A DNA stretch of 34,999 nucleotides from the NCBI GenBank assembly GCA_013373005.1, contig JABXIP010000349.1, positions 1 to 34,999 on the forward strand, written 5' to 3'. The notes beneath the pieces were generated by a model. The model was not told the origin of the DNA. It did not search any database and was given only the letters and a program-made list of their open reading frames with translations. Below, one piece after another: positions 15,234 to 24,046 of this stretch (position 1 is the stretch's first letter; the number at the start of each line of letters is the position of its first letter). The DNA comes from Cytophagia bacterium (GTDB lineage Bacteria > Bacteroidota > Bacteroidia > Cytophagales > Cyclobacteriaceae). The position numbers and the translations under genes are program-made.

Positions 15234-15323
15234 ATAAATCAATACTTAACGCAAATTTTATCACGCAAAAAATAGCCAGAATAGTAGAAATTACATACCT
15301 TAGACACTCTCAACCTCTAAGTA

Positions 15324-15854
15324 ATGTACAAGGCAACTGCTAAGCGATTTACATTCATACTTTTGGCAAGCCAAATAGTAATATTTTGCTTTATCAATTT
15401 CTCTTATGAAGAGAAGTCTGCCAACTTAAAAAAACTCCTTCCCAAGGAGATTAAAACAGTAACATTCGGTACCCCCCTCGATTCTTTCTTGAAGGAAAGA
15501 CCAAATGCTAAAGAGGAAAATCAGACCATGGATTTCAGACATGTCTACATTGAGGAAATAAATTCTGGCAACATCACTTCGGCAGTTTATTATTTCGATG
15601 CAGACCTACCCGGAAAACCACTGTACGAAATCATTGTGAACTTCAAGGATGAAGCAACAATGGAACTTCAAGCTAATGTTCTGTTGGGGCCTTCAAACTA
15701 CAGCGGGAAAGATGGCAATTCAAAAGAGTGGAAATTTGATCTCAAAAAAGAAGAATATCCTGTTCATTCCTGGACATTCAAAAACAAGATTGTCTATGTT
15801 ATGCCGCTATCTGGTACCGAGTGGAATACCAATGGCAACATAGAACTTGAATAA
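15324..15854 (+). CDS. Unknown exported or membrane-anchored protein
   Basis: This 176-residue protein has an N-terminal hydrophobic segment (about residues 9-26, FTFILLASQIVIFCFINF), which is a signal peptide or anchor. The domain that follows contains TVTFGTPLDSFLKERPNA, AVYYFDADLPGKPLYEIIVNF, LGPSNYSGKDGNSKEWKF and VYVMPLSGTEWN. The pattern of a short periodic beta-sheet (YEIIVNF...NKIVYVM) suggests a small alpha/beta fold of the kind seen in secreted Bacteroidota proteins. I do not recognise the family. It stands alone, with about 260 bases before and 196 after it. Confidence 0.7.
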   Translation: MYKATAKRFTFILLASQIVIFCFINFSYEEKSANLKKLLPKEIKTVTFGTPLDSFLKERPNAKEENQTMDFRHVYIEEINSGNITSAVYYFDADLPGKPLYEIIVNFKDEATMELQANVLLGPSNYSGKDGNSKEWKFDLKKEEYPVHSWTFKNKIVYVMPLSGTEWNTNGNIELE

Positions 15855-16050
15855 ATTTTAATTTCCTGAGTAGTACACTTCCTCTAATTCAAAGAGCAAA
15901 ATATCTTCATGTTAACTCTTCAAGAGTTATAGAAAAGAGAAACTGAAACCTCAGTTGTTAGTGATAAAAAAGGCATATTTCACTTTCTTTGCACCATAAG
16001 TCGCCATTATCCTGTCAATAACTTGATGGCAGCCTTCTAAAGAAAATTTA

Positions 16051-16632
16051 ATGAAGAAAATATACGCACTTCTCTGCTTGATTTTTGTGATGGGCTGCAG
16101 CCCCCTAATGGTAAAAACCGACTATAATCATCATTTAGATTTTAACCGTTATCAGACTTTTTCCTTCAGCGTTTGGGAAACAAACGATCAAAAGCTATTG
16201 GATGACGCTCATAAAAGCTACTTAGAGGCTGCCATAACGGACCAATTAACTCAAAGGGGACTGAGTAAAAAAAGTGAAGCTGGAGATTTCATTATTAAGG
16301 TTTTTATTGTTGAAGACCGTGAAACTAGTCTTTCTGCCTATAATGATCATTACACATTGGCCAACTATAATATTGGCTGGGGATGGGGAGCTGGTGGTCT
16401 GTCCTATGGCACTTCCAATTTGCACTATGATGAATCTCATTATGAAATTGGCACCCTCATCATTGACTTAGTTGATTCAAAATCAAAGATTCTGGCTTGG
16501 CAAGGTGTAGCCAAGAGTGCAATAGATAATAATCCTGACAATGACGAAGAAATGGCACACGGCACTGTTGAAATGGTGTTTAAGAAGTTCCCTATTTCAC
16601 TCAATCAAATAACTTTTTTATTCTTCCCTTAA
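16051..16632 (+). CDS. DUF4136 family lipoprotein
   Basis: This 193-residue lipoprotein has a type II signal with lipobox VMGCS (Cys16). A DUF4136 domain follows, recognisable from VKTDYNHHLDFNRYQTFSF near the start, the QLTQRGLSKKSEAGDFIIKVF segment, and a C-terminal SHYEIGTLIIDLVDSKSKILAWQGVAKS motif. Members are envelope lipoproteins of unknown function. The C-terminus extends past the usual KKFP ending by about 12 residues, and the last 15 bases overlap the end of the convergent permease gene. The family call is confident. Confidence 0.87.
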   Translation: MKKIYALLCLIFVMGCSPLMVKTDYNHHLDFNRYQTFSFSVWETNDQKLLDDAHKSYLEAAITDQLTQRGLSKKSEAGDFIIKVFIVEDRETSLSAYNDHYTLANYNIGWGWGAGGLSYGTSNLHYDESHYEIGTLIIDLVDSKSKILAWQGVAKSAIDNNPDNDEEMAHGTVEMVFKKFPISLNQITFLFFP

Positions 16633-18984
16633 TGCTTCTACGGGGTTAATTTTTGAAGCTCTTATCCCAGGATAAAACAGAGCAATAGAAGAAAGTACAA
16701 ACATAAGCGTCACTGTAAGAGCAATTTCAAATACTCCAATTTCAATTCCATATTCGTAACCATTGAGCCACTGTTGAGAAAAGTAGATTCCAACTGGTAT
16801 AGCAATAAATACGGCTAGCAAACAAACCAAAGAAATAGGCTTGGCAATTTGTCCTATGATATGAAATAGCTGAGCCCCAATAGCCTTCCTCACCCCTATT
16901 TCCTTTCTTTTCTGATCGGCATAGTAGTAGGTGAGCCCGAAGATTCCGAGTGCTGCAATGGTCACTAGCAAGAAGGTAGCCCATTGATAGAATCGGGCTT
17001 TCTGAAAATCCTCCTCATAGGCCCCGTTCAGTACATCTTCCATGACTCTATACGATAACTCATGCCCAGGAAATAGTTCATTCCATTTGGCTTCCATTTG
17101 TTCGATAACAGGCTCAAAAGAAACACCTTCAACTCTTAGAGTCATGCTAAAGTAACCTCTGAGCTCATTCTCAAGCAACACAATAGGTTCTATAGCCTGG
17201 TGCATAGTTGTATAGTGATAGTCAGAAATCACTCCTGAAATTTGATAAGTCAGTGAAGTATCGCTTCCAGTCCAAATCATTTGCCGACCCAAAGCATCCG
17301 AATTATCAGCGAAGCCCAAAGTCTCTACGGCTTTCTCATTAATCAACATGGTGCGGCTACCAGATCGTATATCTTCACCTGCAATAATTGACATACGGTT
17401 TGTTCTTACGAAATCAGAATCAATGAAATTCACATTCAACAAATGGCTCACCGAACCTGTGTCCATTTGCACCGAGAAATTAGACTTCCCTTGATTGGCA
17501 AAAATTGGCGACTGGGAAATGGTAGCATCTTTTACTCCTGCAATGCTGCTAAAAGCATTTTTGATTGATTGTGCATGTTCGAAGCCGTCAACCTCATTCA
17601 ATGTTACATTGACCAAACCGTCATTACTGTAACCCATATCCAACGAATTAATATAATTGAGCTGACGTGAAATAACCAGAGCATTGAGAATGAAGAAACC
17701 CGCTAAAGCAAACTGCAGTCCGATAAGGCTTTTTCTGAAAATTGAGTTTCCGGAATGACTTCTCGAAAGATTTATCCTCTTACCTATCAAGGTAATTAAT
17801 ACAATAGAAATGGCGGATGCGACAAGCCATAGAACCCCAAAGATGCTTCCGAGGAATATCCATATTTGCTCATCAGAAAGCCAGCCATTTTTCAAATCGA
17901 GGCTAGTATAAGCTTCCAACTCATTCAGAGAAAATGAGAGCAAAAGACCAGTTAGCAATACTGCAGGAAGTAGGATAATCAAGGCCTCCTGTGCCGATTG
18001 TAAAACATTACTTAACCAAGGCTGACCCAAAGCTTTTTTGATAGACATCTCCTTATTTCGCTGCACTGCCAAGGCAGTTTGCATATTGAAAAAGTTAATA
18101 ACGGTTGAAGAGATGATGAAAATTGCTAATACTCCTAATACCCAGAGTGTCTGTTTATCATGCTTCTGCCCTTGGTCAAACTCAAGCCCTCTGGTAAAAT
18201 GAATAGAAGGGAAAGACTGTGCCTCATGCACTATTACTTCCCTTACATTTTCTGGCAATGCTTCCTGAAAATGGGTATTTAGCTTATTCTGTAAAGCTTC
18301 CCTATTAACCTTTGAGTTAGTGAGAATATAAGTATCTAAACCCGGCATTATGGCCGCATAGTTAGCATTATGCAGAGGTTCAATAAGTTCGAAATTCGCC
18401 AAAAAAGAAGGCCTAAAAGAGACATTAGTAGGATAACTTTGAAATACTCCGGCCACCTGAAAACTCCTAGACCCGAAAGGCCCCTGAGCCTGAACAAGCT
18501 GACCCACAGCCTCCTCCTCGCCAAACAGCCTTTCTTTAGCCAGTGTACTGATCAATATATCATTCAAAGCACTAGATACACTTCCATCCACTACGTCTAC
18601 TTTAAAGCCTTTATAGAATCCGGAGTCTACAAACAGCATGGGCTCATTTGAAAATATCTTATCATCTAACTCCAAATTAGCTTGCAGGTACCTTGTGCGA
18701 ATGGAAGTCTCAACTTCTGGAATTACCTCGGCAAGATTCTGTCCAGTTAGCACAGAAGAAGAAGCAAAATGCCTTTCCCCATTGGGCAGATTCAGCTTGG
18801 TGGTCAATCTAAAAAGTTTACCATCAGATTCATGATAGCCGTCAAAGTTGGCATCGTGAAGAAGAATGGATAAAAGCAGAATTGAGCCAGTGAGTCCAAT
18901 GGTAAAACCCAAAAGATTAATAAAAGATGGAACCTTGTGTTTTCTAACTGACTTGAAGGCGAACTTGAGGTGAGATTTGAACAT
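16618..18984 (-). CDS. ABC transporter permease of the FtsX/MacB type (no ATPase gene nearby)
   Basis: This 788-residue inner membrane protein starts with MFKSHLKFAFKSVRKHK, then membrane helix 1 (about 20-42) and a large MacB_PCD-like periplasmic domain. The first FtsX domain is at about 280-400 (STVINFFNMQ...RNKEMSIKKALG). A second MacB-like half begins near 420 (IFRKSLIGLQFALAGFFI), and the terminal FtsX domain follows (about 665-785; KRKEIGVRKAIGAQLFHIIGQI and the closing SKINPVEALREE). This double arrangement is typical of Bacteroidota permeases that partner with a separate LolD/MacB-like ATPase, which is not encoded within this window. Its substrate is unknown. The last 15 bases overlap the convergent DUF4136 gene. 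Confidence 0.9.
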   Translation of the reverse strand: MFKSHLKFAFKSVRKHKVPSFINLLGFTIGLTGSILLLSILLHDANFDGYHESDGKLFRLTTKLNLPNGERHFASSSVLTGQNLAEVIPEVETSIRTRYLQANLELDDKIFSNEPMLFVDSGFYKGFKVDVVDGSVSSALNDILISTLAKERLFGEEEAVGQLVQAQGPFGSRSFQVAGVFQSYPTNVSFRPSFLANFELIEPLHNANYAAIMPGLDTYILTNSKVNREALQNKLNTHFQEALPENVREVIVHEAQSFPSIHFTRGLEFDQGQKHDKQTLWVLGVLAIFIISSTVINFFNMQTALAVQRNKEMSIKKALGQPWLSNVLQSAQEALIILLPAVLLTGLLLSFSLNELEAYTSLDLKNGWLSDEQIWIFLGSIFGVLWLVASAISIVLITLIGKRINLSRSHSGNSIFRKSLIGLQFALAGFFILNALVISRQLNYINSLDMGYSNDGLVNVTLNEVDGFEHAQSIKNAFSSIAGVKDATISQSPIFANQGKSNFSVQMDTGSVSHLLNVNFIDSDFVRTNRMSIIAGEDIRSGSRTMLINEKAVETLGFADNSDALGRQMIWTGSDTSLTYQISGVISDYHYTTMHQAIEPIVLLENELRGYFSMTLRVEGVSFEPVIEQMEAKWNELFPGHELSYRVMEDVLNGAYEEDFQKARFYQWATFLLVTIAALGIFGLTYYYADQKRKEIGVRKAIGAQLFHIIGQIAKPISLVCLLAVFIAIPVGIYFSQQWLNGYEYGIEIGVFEIALTVTLMFVLSSIALFYPGIRASKINPVEALREE

Positions 18985-19066
18985 AATAATGGAAGTTGAA
19001 TGATCAAGCTATCAATAGTCTCTCAGAAGATCAACTATTCAATTAGTTTTTCAACTAAATTAGCAA

Positions 19067-20098
19067 TTACTCCACATCCTTGACGCATCGGAAACCGGTA
19101 TGGCCAAACGCGGAATCCCTGGTAGATTTCATTCTTCTACTCACTCTGTAACCGCTGCAATAACTATCGCTGCACAAAAAGGAACCTCCTCTCATCACAA
19201 ACTTATCTACGTAGGGTTCTTGAGGATCGTAGGAGGTTTTGGGTCCTTGAGGGTTAAGGAGAGACTCTGCCTCAGACATTTGCCCATAGGCTTGAACATG
19301 GTATTTATCTTGACACCACTCCCAAACATTGCCAGCCATATCATAAAGGCCATATCCATTTGCGGGAAAGGATTTTACCGGTGCCGCATCAACATAACCA
19401 TCTTCTTCTGTATTCTGATAAGGGAATACTCCTTGCCAGAAATTGGCCTTATCAGCAGCATTTTCAACCTGAACATTTCCCCATGGATAAACAGGATCTT
19501 TCAACCCTCCCATAGCGGCCCACTCCCACTCTGCCTCAGTTGGCAACCTCTTTCCTGCCCATTGAGCATAGGCCAAGGCATCATCGTAAGACACATGAAC
19601 CACCGGGTAATCCATTTTACCATCTATGGATGAGCCAGGTCCAAAAGGCTGTCTCCAATTAGCGCCAATGGTCCACCTCCACCACTGACCTTCATAATTC
19701 AAGTTCACAGGCCCGCTTGTTGCCTGAAATATTAATGAACCTGCCTTAAGCAAAGAGTCAGCAGGTTTTGGCGTTTCTGGTGGCAAGCCCTTTTTCATTT
19801 CATCCCAGTCGATGTCTCTCTCGGCAATAGTAACATAGCCAGTAGCATCTACGAAGGCTTTAAACTCACCATTGGTCACCTCTGCTTCATCCATAAAAAA
19901 TGAAGAAACAGAAACCTGATGTCTAGGGTACTCATCCTGATCTGCCTGTAAGGTTTTCCCTCCCATATCGAAGGTTCCGGCAGGAATATAAACCATACCT
20001 TCAGGCGCTACTACATCATTATCTCTCTTACTCTCGCAATTCGATAATATCAGAGCGATGAGTATTGACAATCCGGCAAGCCATCTATTGGATTTCAT
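19067..20098 (-). CDS. Formylglycine-generating enzyme (SUMF1)-like lipoprotein
   Basis: The open frame reaches 20113, but the ATG at 20098 begins a clean lipoprotein signal (MKSNRWLAGLSILIALILSNC), so 343 residues is preferred. The FGE-sulfatase domain is full length: PEGMVYIPAGTFDMGG near the start, EVTNGEFKAFV, WAGKRLPTEAEWEWAA, AGNVWEW, and MRGGSFLCSDSYCSGYR at the end. The CxxxxC pair (Cys314/Cys319 counted from the upstream Met) matches the two catalytic cysteines of true FGE, which many SUMF1-like proteins lack. True FGE oxidises a sulfatase Cys to formylglycine using O2 and copper. No sulfatase gene is in the window. The divergent neighbour is a TauE/SafE exporter. Fold certain; enzyme activity probable. 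Confidence 0.88.
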   Translation of the reverse strand: MKSNRWLAGLSILIALILSNCESKRDNDVVAPEGMVYIPAGTFDMGGKTLQADQDEYPRHQVSVSSFFMDEAEVTNGEFKAFVDATGYVTIAERDIDWDEMKKGLPPETPKPADSLLKAGSLIFQATSGPVNLNYEGQWWRWTIGANWRQPFGPGSSIDGKMDYPVVHVSYDDALAYAQWAGKRLPTEAEWEWAAMGGLKDPVYPWGNVQVENAADKANFWQGVFPYQNTEEDGYVDAAPVKSFPANGYGLYDMAGNVWEWCQDKYHVQAYGQMSEAESLLNPQGPKTSYDPQEPYVDKFVMRGGSFLCSDSYCSGYRVSRRMKSTRDSAFGHTGFRCVKDVE

Positions 20099-20304
20099 AG
20101 GCATGGTTAACATGAAACAATGTTAAAACAAATCGCATGGAATTGAAACCTGATCAACGAGAGTTTGATGGTATTTAACCTCACATAATATTTCTAACCT
20201 TTCCGGTCAGTCATAAACTAAACAAATTAGCTCTACTGTAACCAATGTTACTCCCGCCTAGCATAAAGCCTGATAGTTTTGTTCCCTATATCGACAAAAG
20301 TAAT

Positions 20305-21105
20305 ATGGACATCTTAGAGATTTTAGGTTATATAAGTGCCTCAATTATTGGCATATCATTAGGGTTGATTGGTGGTGGAGGTTCCATACTCACGGTTCCC
20401 GTTCTGGTTTATCTTATGGGCATTGCTCCAGTTCCGGCAACGGCCTATTCATTATTTATCGTAGGGTTTAGCTCGCTTATTGGAGCAGGTAAATATTCCA
20501 AAAAGCAATTGGTCAGTTATAAAACTGCCATTGTTTTCGGCATCCCTTCCCTACTTGCGGTTTTCTTGACAAGGAAATTTCTAGTACCCTCTATTCCTGA
20601 AAATATCTTCAGCCTTGGGACTTTCGATTTCACAAAGGACATCGCTCTTATGGTGCTTTTCGCCTTGCTTATGATTATGGCTTCCATTTCTATGATCAGA
20701 GGCAAAAAAGAGCAGGAAGAAACAAACACCACACAGGTTTTCAAATACCACCTGATTGTTATTGAGGGACTTTTAGTTGGAACACTTACCGGTCTTGTTG
20801 GTGCAGGAGGAGGATTTTTAATCATACCAGCGCTAGTAGTACTTTCCAAACTACCTATGAAAATGGCAGTTGGCACTTCACTGCTAATCATTGCTATTAA
20901 ATCCATGCTCGGATTCCTTGGTGATGTATCCAATATGGAGATTGACTGGGTCTTTTTGGGCGTATTCACCCTAATTTCTGGTGCCGGAATATTTGTAGGG
21001 AGTTACCTTTCCAATTTTATTTCCGGTAGTAAGCTGAAGCCTGCCTTTGGTTGGTTTGTATTAATTATGGGTGTCTACATTCTAACCAAAGAGATATTAT
21101 TCTAA
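20305..21105 (+). CDS. TauE/SafE-type sulfite/anion exporter
   Basis: The open frame starts at 20245, but the first 20 residues are polar and unlike the family. The ATG at 20305 gives MDILEILGYISASIIGISLG and a 266-residue protein of normal length. Two repeats each carry a glycine-rich motif typical of the family (GLIGGGGSILTVPVLVYLMG near the start and GLVGAGGGFLIIPALVVL in the second half), with about eight membrane helices. Proteins of the family export sulfite, sulfonates or other small anions. It is divergent from the FGE-like gene, which hints at sulfur metabolism, and is followed by a strong terminator. Confidence 0.87.
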   Translation: MDILEILGYISASIIGISLGLIGGGGSILTVPVLVYLMGIAPVPATAYSLFIVGFSSLIGAGKYSKKQLVSYKTAIVFGIPSLLAVFLTRKFLVPSIPENIFSLGTFDFTKDIALMVLFALLMIMASISMIRGKKEQEETNTTQVFKYHLIVIEGLLVGTLTGLVGAGGGFLIIPALVVLSKLPMKMAVGTSLLIIAIKSMLGFLGDVSNMEIDWVFLGVFTLISGAGIFVGSYLSNFISGSKLKPAFGWFVLIMGVYILTKEILF

Positions 21106-21133
21106 AGACTAGTGACTGTTGTATATTGAGTTG

Positions 21134-21170
21134 GCCGGACAGCTAATTAGGTGCTGTCCGGCTCTTTTTT
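21134..21170 (+). terminator. Rho-independent terminator of the TauE/SafE gene
   Basis: A perfect 10-bp stem (GCCGGACAGC/GCTGTCCGGC) with a 9-base loop is followed by a T-rich tail. The tail touches the stop codon of the convergent tex gene at 21170. Confidence 0.88.
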
Positions 21171-23398
21171 TACTTCCCGAATTTACCTTTAAGGGCTGCT
21201 AGTTTAGCGGCCATATCAGTCTCAGGCTCTCGGTTTTTCTTTGGCCTTTGAGTTTTCTTAGGTTGAGGCTTAGCTTCCCCTTTCATAGAAAGTGAAATTC
21301 TCTTTCTTGCTACGTCTACCTCAGTTACGGTAACCATTACTTTTTGCTGCACAGCCACTACATCTGCCGGATTACTAATGTAATGATCAGCCAATTGACT
21401 TATATGAACCAATCCGTCCTGGTGAACCCCAACATCTACAAAGGCCCCGAAATTGGTCACATTGGTGACGATACCAGGAATCTTCATCCCAATTTTCAAG
21501 TCTTCGATGTGATTTACCCCTTCTGCAAAACTGAAGACTTCAAACTTCTCCCTTGGGTCTCTTCCCGGCTTAGCTAATTCGCTCAGCACATCCTTAAGAG
21601 TAGGTAAACCAACAGTATCTGTCACATAAGTCTTTAAGTCAATTTTATTCCTTAGCGATTCGTCCTTCACTAAATCAGCCACTTTGCAACCCAGGTCTTT
21701 GGCCATCTTCTCAACCAGAGCATATACCTCCGGGTGAACAGCACTATCGTCTAGCGGGTTGGCAGCTCCTTTAATGCGCAAGAAACCTGCTGCCTGCTCG
21801 AATGCCTTATCACCCAAACGCTGAACATTTTTGATTGCAGAACGATTCTTGAATGGCCCATGCTCATTTCTATACTCCACAATATTCTTGGCCAATTGCG
21901 GGCCTAGTCCTGCCACATAGGTAAGCAATTGTTCTGAAGCCGTATTCACCTCTACTCCAACGGCATTCACACAGCTCATCACAACATCGTCTAGTGAGTG
22001 CTTCAATGCAGACTGATCTACATCATGCTGATACTGCCCTACACCGATAGATTTGGGATCTAACTTCACCAACTCAGCTAGTGGATCCATTAATCTTCTT
22101 CCGATTGAAACCGCCCCGCGAACCGTTACATCTTGATCTGGAAACTCAGTCCTTGCTATCTCAGAAGCCGAGTAGATAGAAGCTCCACTCTCATTCACCA
22201 TAACCACGGTAATAGCAGAAGATAGCCCAAGACTCTTAACAAAGTCTTCCGTTTCACGACTGGCTGTACCATTTCCGATAGCAATAGCCTCAATTTTATG
22301 GGTATCTACCATGTGCTTGATTACAGCACCTGATTCCGCTTTTCTCTTCTGTGGCTCATTTGGGAAAATGGCTTCATAATGAAGGAGCTTACCCTGCGCA
22401 TCGAGGCAAACCACCTTACAACCAGTTCTAAATCCTGGGTCTATGGCCAACACTCTTTTGCTCCCCAAGGGAGCTGCCATCAATAGCTTATGCAAGTTTT
22501 TGGCGAATACTTCAATAGCTTCTTCATCGGCCTTCTTCTTGGAAAGCATTCTCATCTCGGTTTCCATTGAAGGGCTTAGTAATCTCTTGTAAGAATCCTT
22601 TATGGCCATTGCCACCTGCTCGGAAGCTGTATTTCTAGACTTGATGAAGAGCCTTTCCAAAAGGGCAATTGCTTCTTCTTCAGGTGGAAGAATATCGAGC
22701 ATTAGAAACAATTCTGCTTCACCTCTTCGCATGGCCAAGACTCTATGCGAAGGAGCATCTTTCAGCGCTTCTTCCCACTCGAAGTAATCTTTGTATTTCT
22801 GACCTTCTTCTTCTTTTCCAGTATATACCCTGGCTTTAATGGTGCTGTGATGCTGAAAGTATTTTCTCATCTTCTCTCTAGCTTCAGCACTTTCATTCAC
22901 AGTTTCAGCAATAATATCTCTTGCTCCTTGTAAGGCCGCATCTATATTGGCAACACCCTTTTCTTCATTAATATACTTGGCAGCTTCCGCTTCCAAGTCG
23001 AATGATTCTTGTTCAAATACCTTTAGAGCTAGCGGCTCTAGTCCCTTTTCCCTTGCCACTGAGGCTTTGGTCTTTCTCTTGGGCTTATATGGCAAGTAGA
23101 TATCCTCCAGAACAGACATCGTATCGGCATCCTTTATCCTTTTCTCCAGCTCAGCCGTCAATTTTCCTTGATCTTCAATAGACTTAAGAATAGCCTCTCT
23201 TCTTTTATCGAGCTCCTTTAATTGTTGAAGTCTATCTCTTACGGCAGCAATCTGCACCTCATCTAAACTGCCAGTGAGTTCCTTTCTATATCGAGCAATG
23301 AAAGGCACAGTACCTCCCTCTTCCAATAGTTTAATGGTAGCCTCAACTTGCTTGTTGGCCACCGAGAGTTCCTGTGCTATAAGATTAGAATATATCAT
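21170..23398 (-). CDS. tex: Tex family RNA-binding transcription accessory protein
   Basis: This 742-residue cytoplasmic protein is a full-length Tex. The N-terminal Tex/helix-turn-helix region has the TVPFIARYRKELTGSLDEVQ signature (31-50). The YqgF/RNase H-like domain begins near 315 (RVLAIDPGFRTGCKVVCLD). The helix-hairpin-helix region is about 490-560 (LTYVAGLGPQLAKNIVEYRN, LGDKAFEQAAGFLRI). The C-terminal S1 domain is about 635-708 (GIVTNVTNFGAFVDVGVHQDG), followed by a basic tail. Tex binds nucleic acids and influences transcription and stress tolerance; the exact role in Bacteroidota is not established. A candidate promoter lies 23 bases upstream. Confidence 0.95.
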   Translation of the reverse strand: MIYSNLIAQELSVANKQVEATIKLLEEGGTVPFIARYRKELTGSLDEVQIAAVRDRLQQLKELDKRREAILKSIEDQGKLTAELEKRIKDADTMSVLEDIYLPYKPKRKTKASVAREKGLEPLALKVFEQESFDLEAEAAKYINEEKGVANIDAALQGARDIIAETVNESAEAREKMRKYFQHHSTIKARVYTGKEEEGQKYKDYFEWEEALKDAPSHRVLAMRRGEAELFLMLDILPPEEEAIALLERLFIKSRNTASEQVAMAIKDSYKRLLSPSMETEMRMLSKKKADEEAIEVFAKNLHKLLMAAPLGSKRVLAIDPGFRTGCKVVCLDAQGKLLHYEAIFPNEPQKRKAESGAVIKHMVDTHKIEAIAIGNGTASRETEDFVKSLGLSSAITVVMVNESGASIYSASEIARTEFPDQDVTVRGAVSIGRRLMDPLAELVKLDPKSIGVGQYQHDVDQSALKHSLDDVVMSCVNAVGVEVNTASEQLLTYVAGLGPQLAKNIVEYRNEHGPFKNRSAIKNVQRLGDKAFEQAAGFLRIKGAANPLDDSAVHPEVYALVEKMAKDLGCKVADLVKDESLRNKIDLKTYVTDTVGLPTLKDVLSELAKPGRDPREKFEVFSFAEGVNHIEDLKIGMKIPGIVTNVTNFGAFVDVGVHQDGLVHISQLADHYISNPADVVAVQQKVMVTVTEVDVARKRISLSMKGEAKPQPKKTQRPKKNREPETDMAAKLAALKGKFGK

Positions 23399-23420
23399 AG
23401 TCTGAATTTTTAGGCGGGCA

Positions 23421-23428
23421 CAAAACTA
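23421..23428 (-). promoter_or_regulatory. Candidate -7 element of the tex promoter
   Basis: The minus strand reads TAGTTTTG, an exact match to TAnnTTTG, 23 bases before the tex start codon. No good TTTG at the -33 distance was found, so this is a partial match. Confidence 0.4.
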
Positions 23429-23503
23429 AGGAAAGATGCTTCTCTGGAAAGTAATAAAATTAGATTTGGGAACATTTTTTATAGAGAACACGATTAATGT
23501 GTC

Positions 23504-24046
23504 ATGGGGAAATTTATAGAAGTACTAACTCCTGAACTCACGGAGTTTATTCAAAACCAGAAAATATTCTTTACCGGTACTGCCGCCACAACAGGGCGGG
23601 TTAATATCTCTCCAAAGGGTATGGATTCTCTAAGGGTAATTTCCCCAACCCAGGTGGTTTGGTTGAACCTTACGGGTAGTGGCAATGAAACAGCTGCTCA
23701 CCTCAAAGAAGTGAATAGAATGACCATTATGTTTTGCGCCTTCGAAGGAAAGCCACTAATTCTGCGCCTTTATGGATCGGCTAAAACGATACATCAGCAA
23801 GACAGTGAATGGGAACAGTATTATCAGCTCTTCCCCGCTAATAATGGGGCAAGAAATATATTCCTATTGGAGATTGAGTCGGTTCAGACTTCATGTGGTT
23901 TTGCCGTTCCATTCATGGACTATATAGAAGACAGACCTATTCTTAAAGATTGGGCTGAAAAGAAAGGACAAGAGGGCATTCAAGACTACTGGCAAGAAAA
24001 GAATCAGGTGAGCATTGACGGTTTACCAACCGGCCTATTTGATTAG
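23504..24046 (+). CDS. Pyridoxamine 5'-phosphate oxidase-like FMN-binding split-barrel protein
   Basis: This 180-residue cytosolic protein has an N-terminal split-barrel domain: IFFTGTAATTGRVNISPKG at about 23-41, VVWLNLTGSGNETAAHLKE at about 51-69, and RMTIMFCAFEGKPLILRLYGSA at about 72-93. This matches the general PNPOx-like family with the FMN-binding SPKG and GSGNET segments. Members of this subgroup are not true PNPOx enzymes and their substrates are mostly unknown. The C-terminal GQEGIQDYWQEKNQVSIDGLP part is typical of the subgroup. The last 12 bases overlap the convergent S41 peptidase gene. Confidence 0.86.
   Translation: MGKFIEVLTPELTEFIQNQKIFFTGTAATTGRVNISPKGMDSLRVISPTQVVWLNLTGSGNETAAHLKEVNRMTIMFCAFEGKPLILRLYGSAKTIHQQDSEWEQYYQLFPANNGARNIFLLEIESVQTSCGFAVPFMDYIEDRPILKDWAEKKGQEGIQDYWQEKNQVSIDGLPTGLFD

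Noticed and set aside
19100..19633. A 177-codon plus-strand open frame within the FGE-like gene
   Set aside because: It lies opposite conserved catalytic motifs of the FGE domain and looks like a shadow frame.
24035..24046. Overlap of the split-barrel and S41 genes as a possible frameshift or assembly error
   Set aside because: Both proteins have complete, family-typical C-termini. A 12-base convergent overlap is ordinary.
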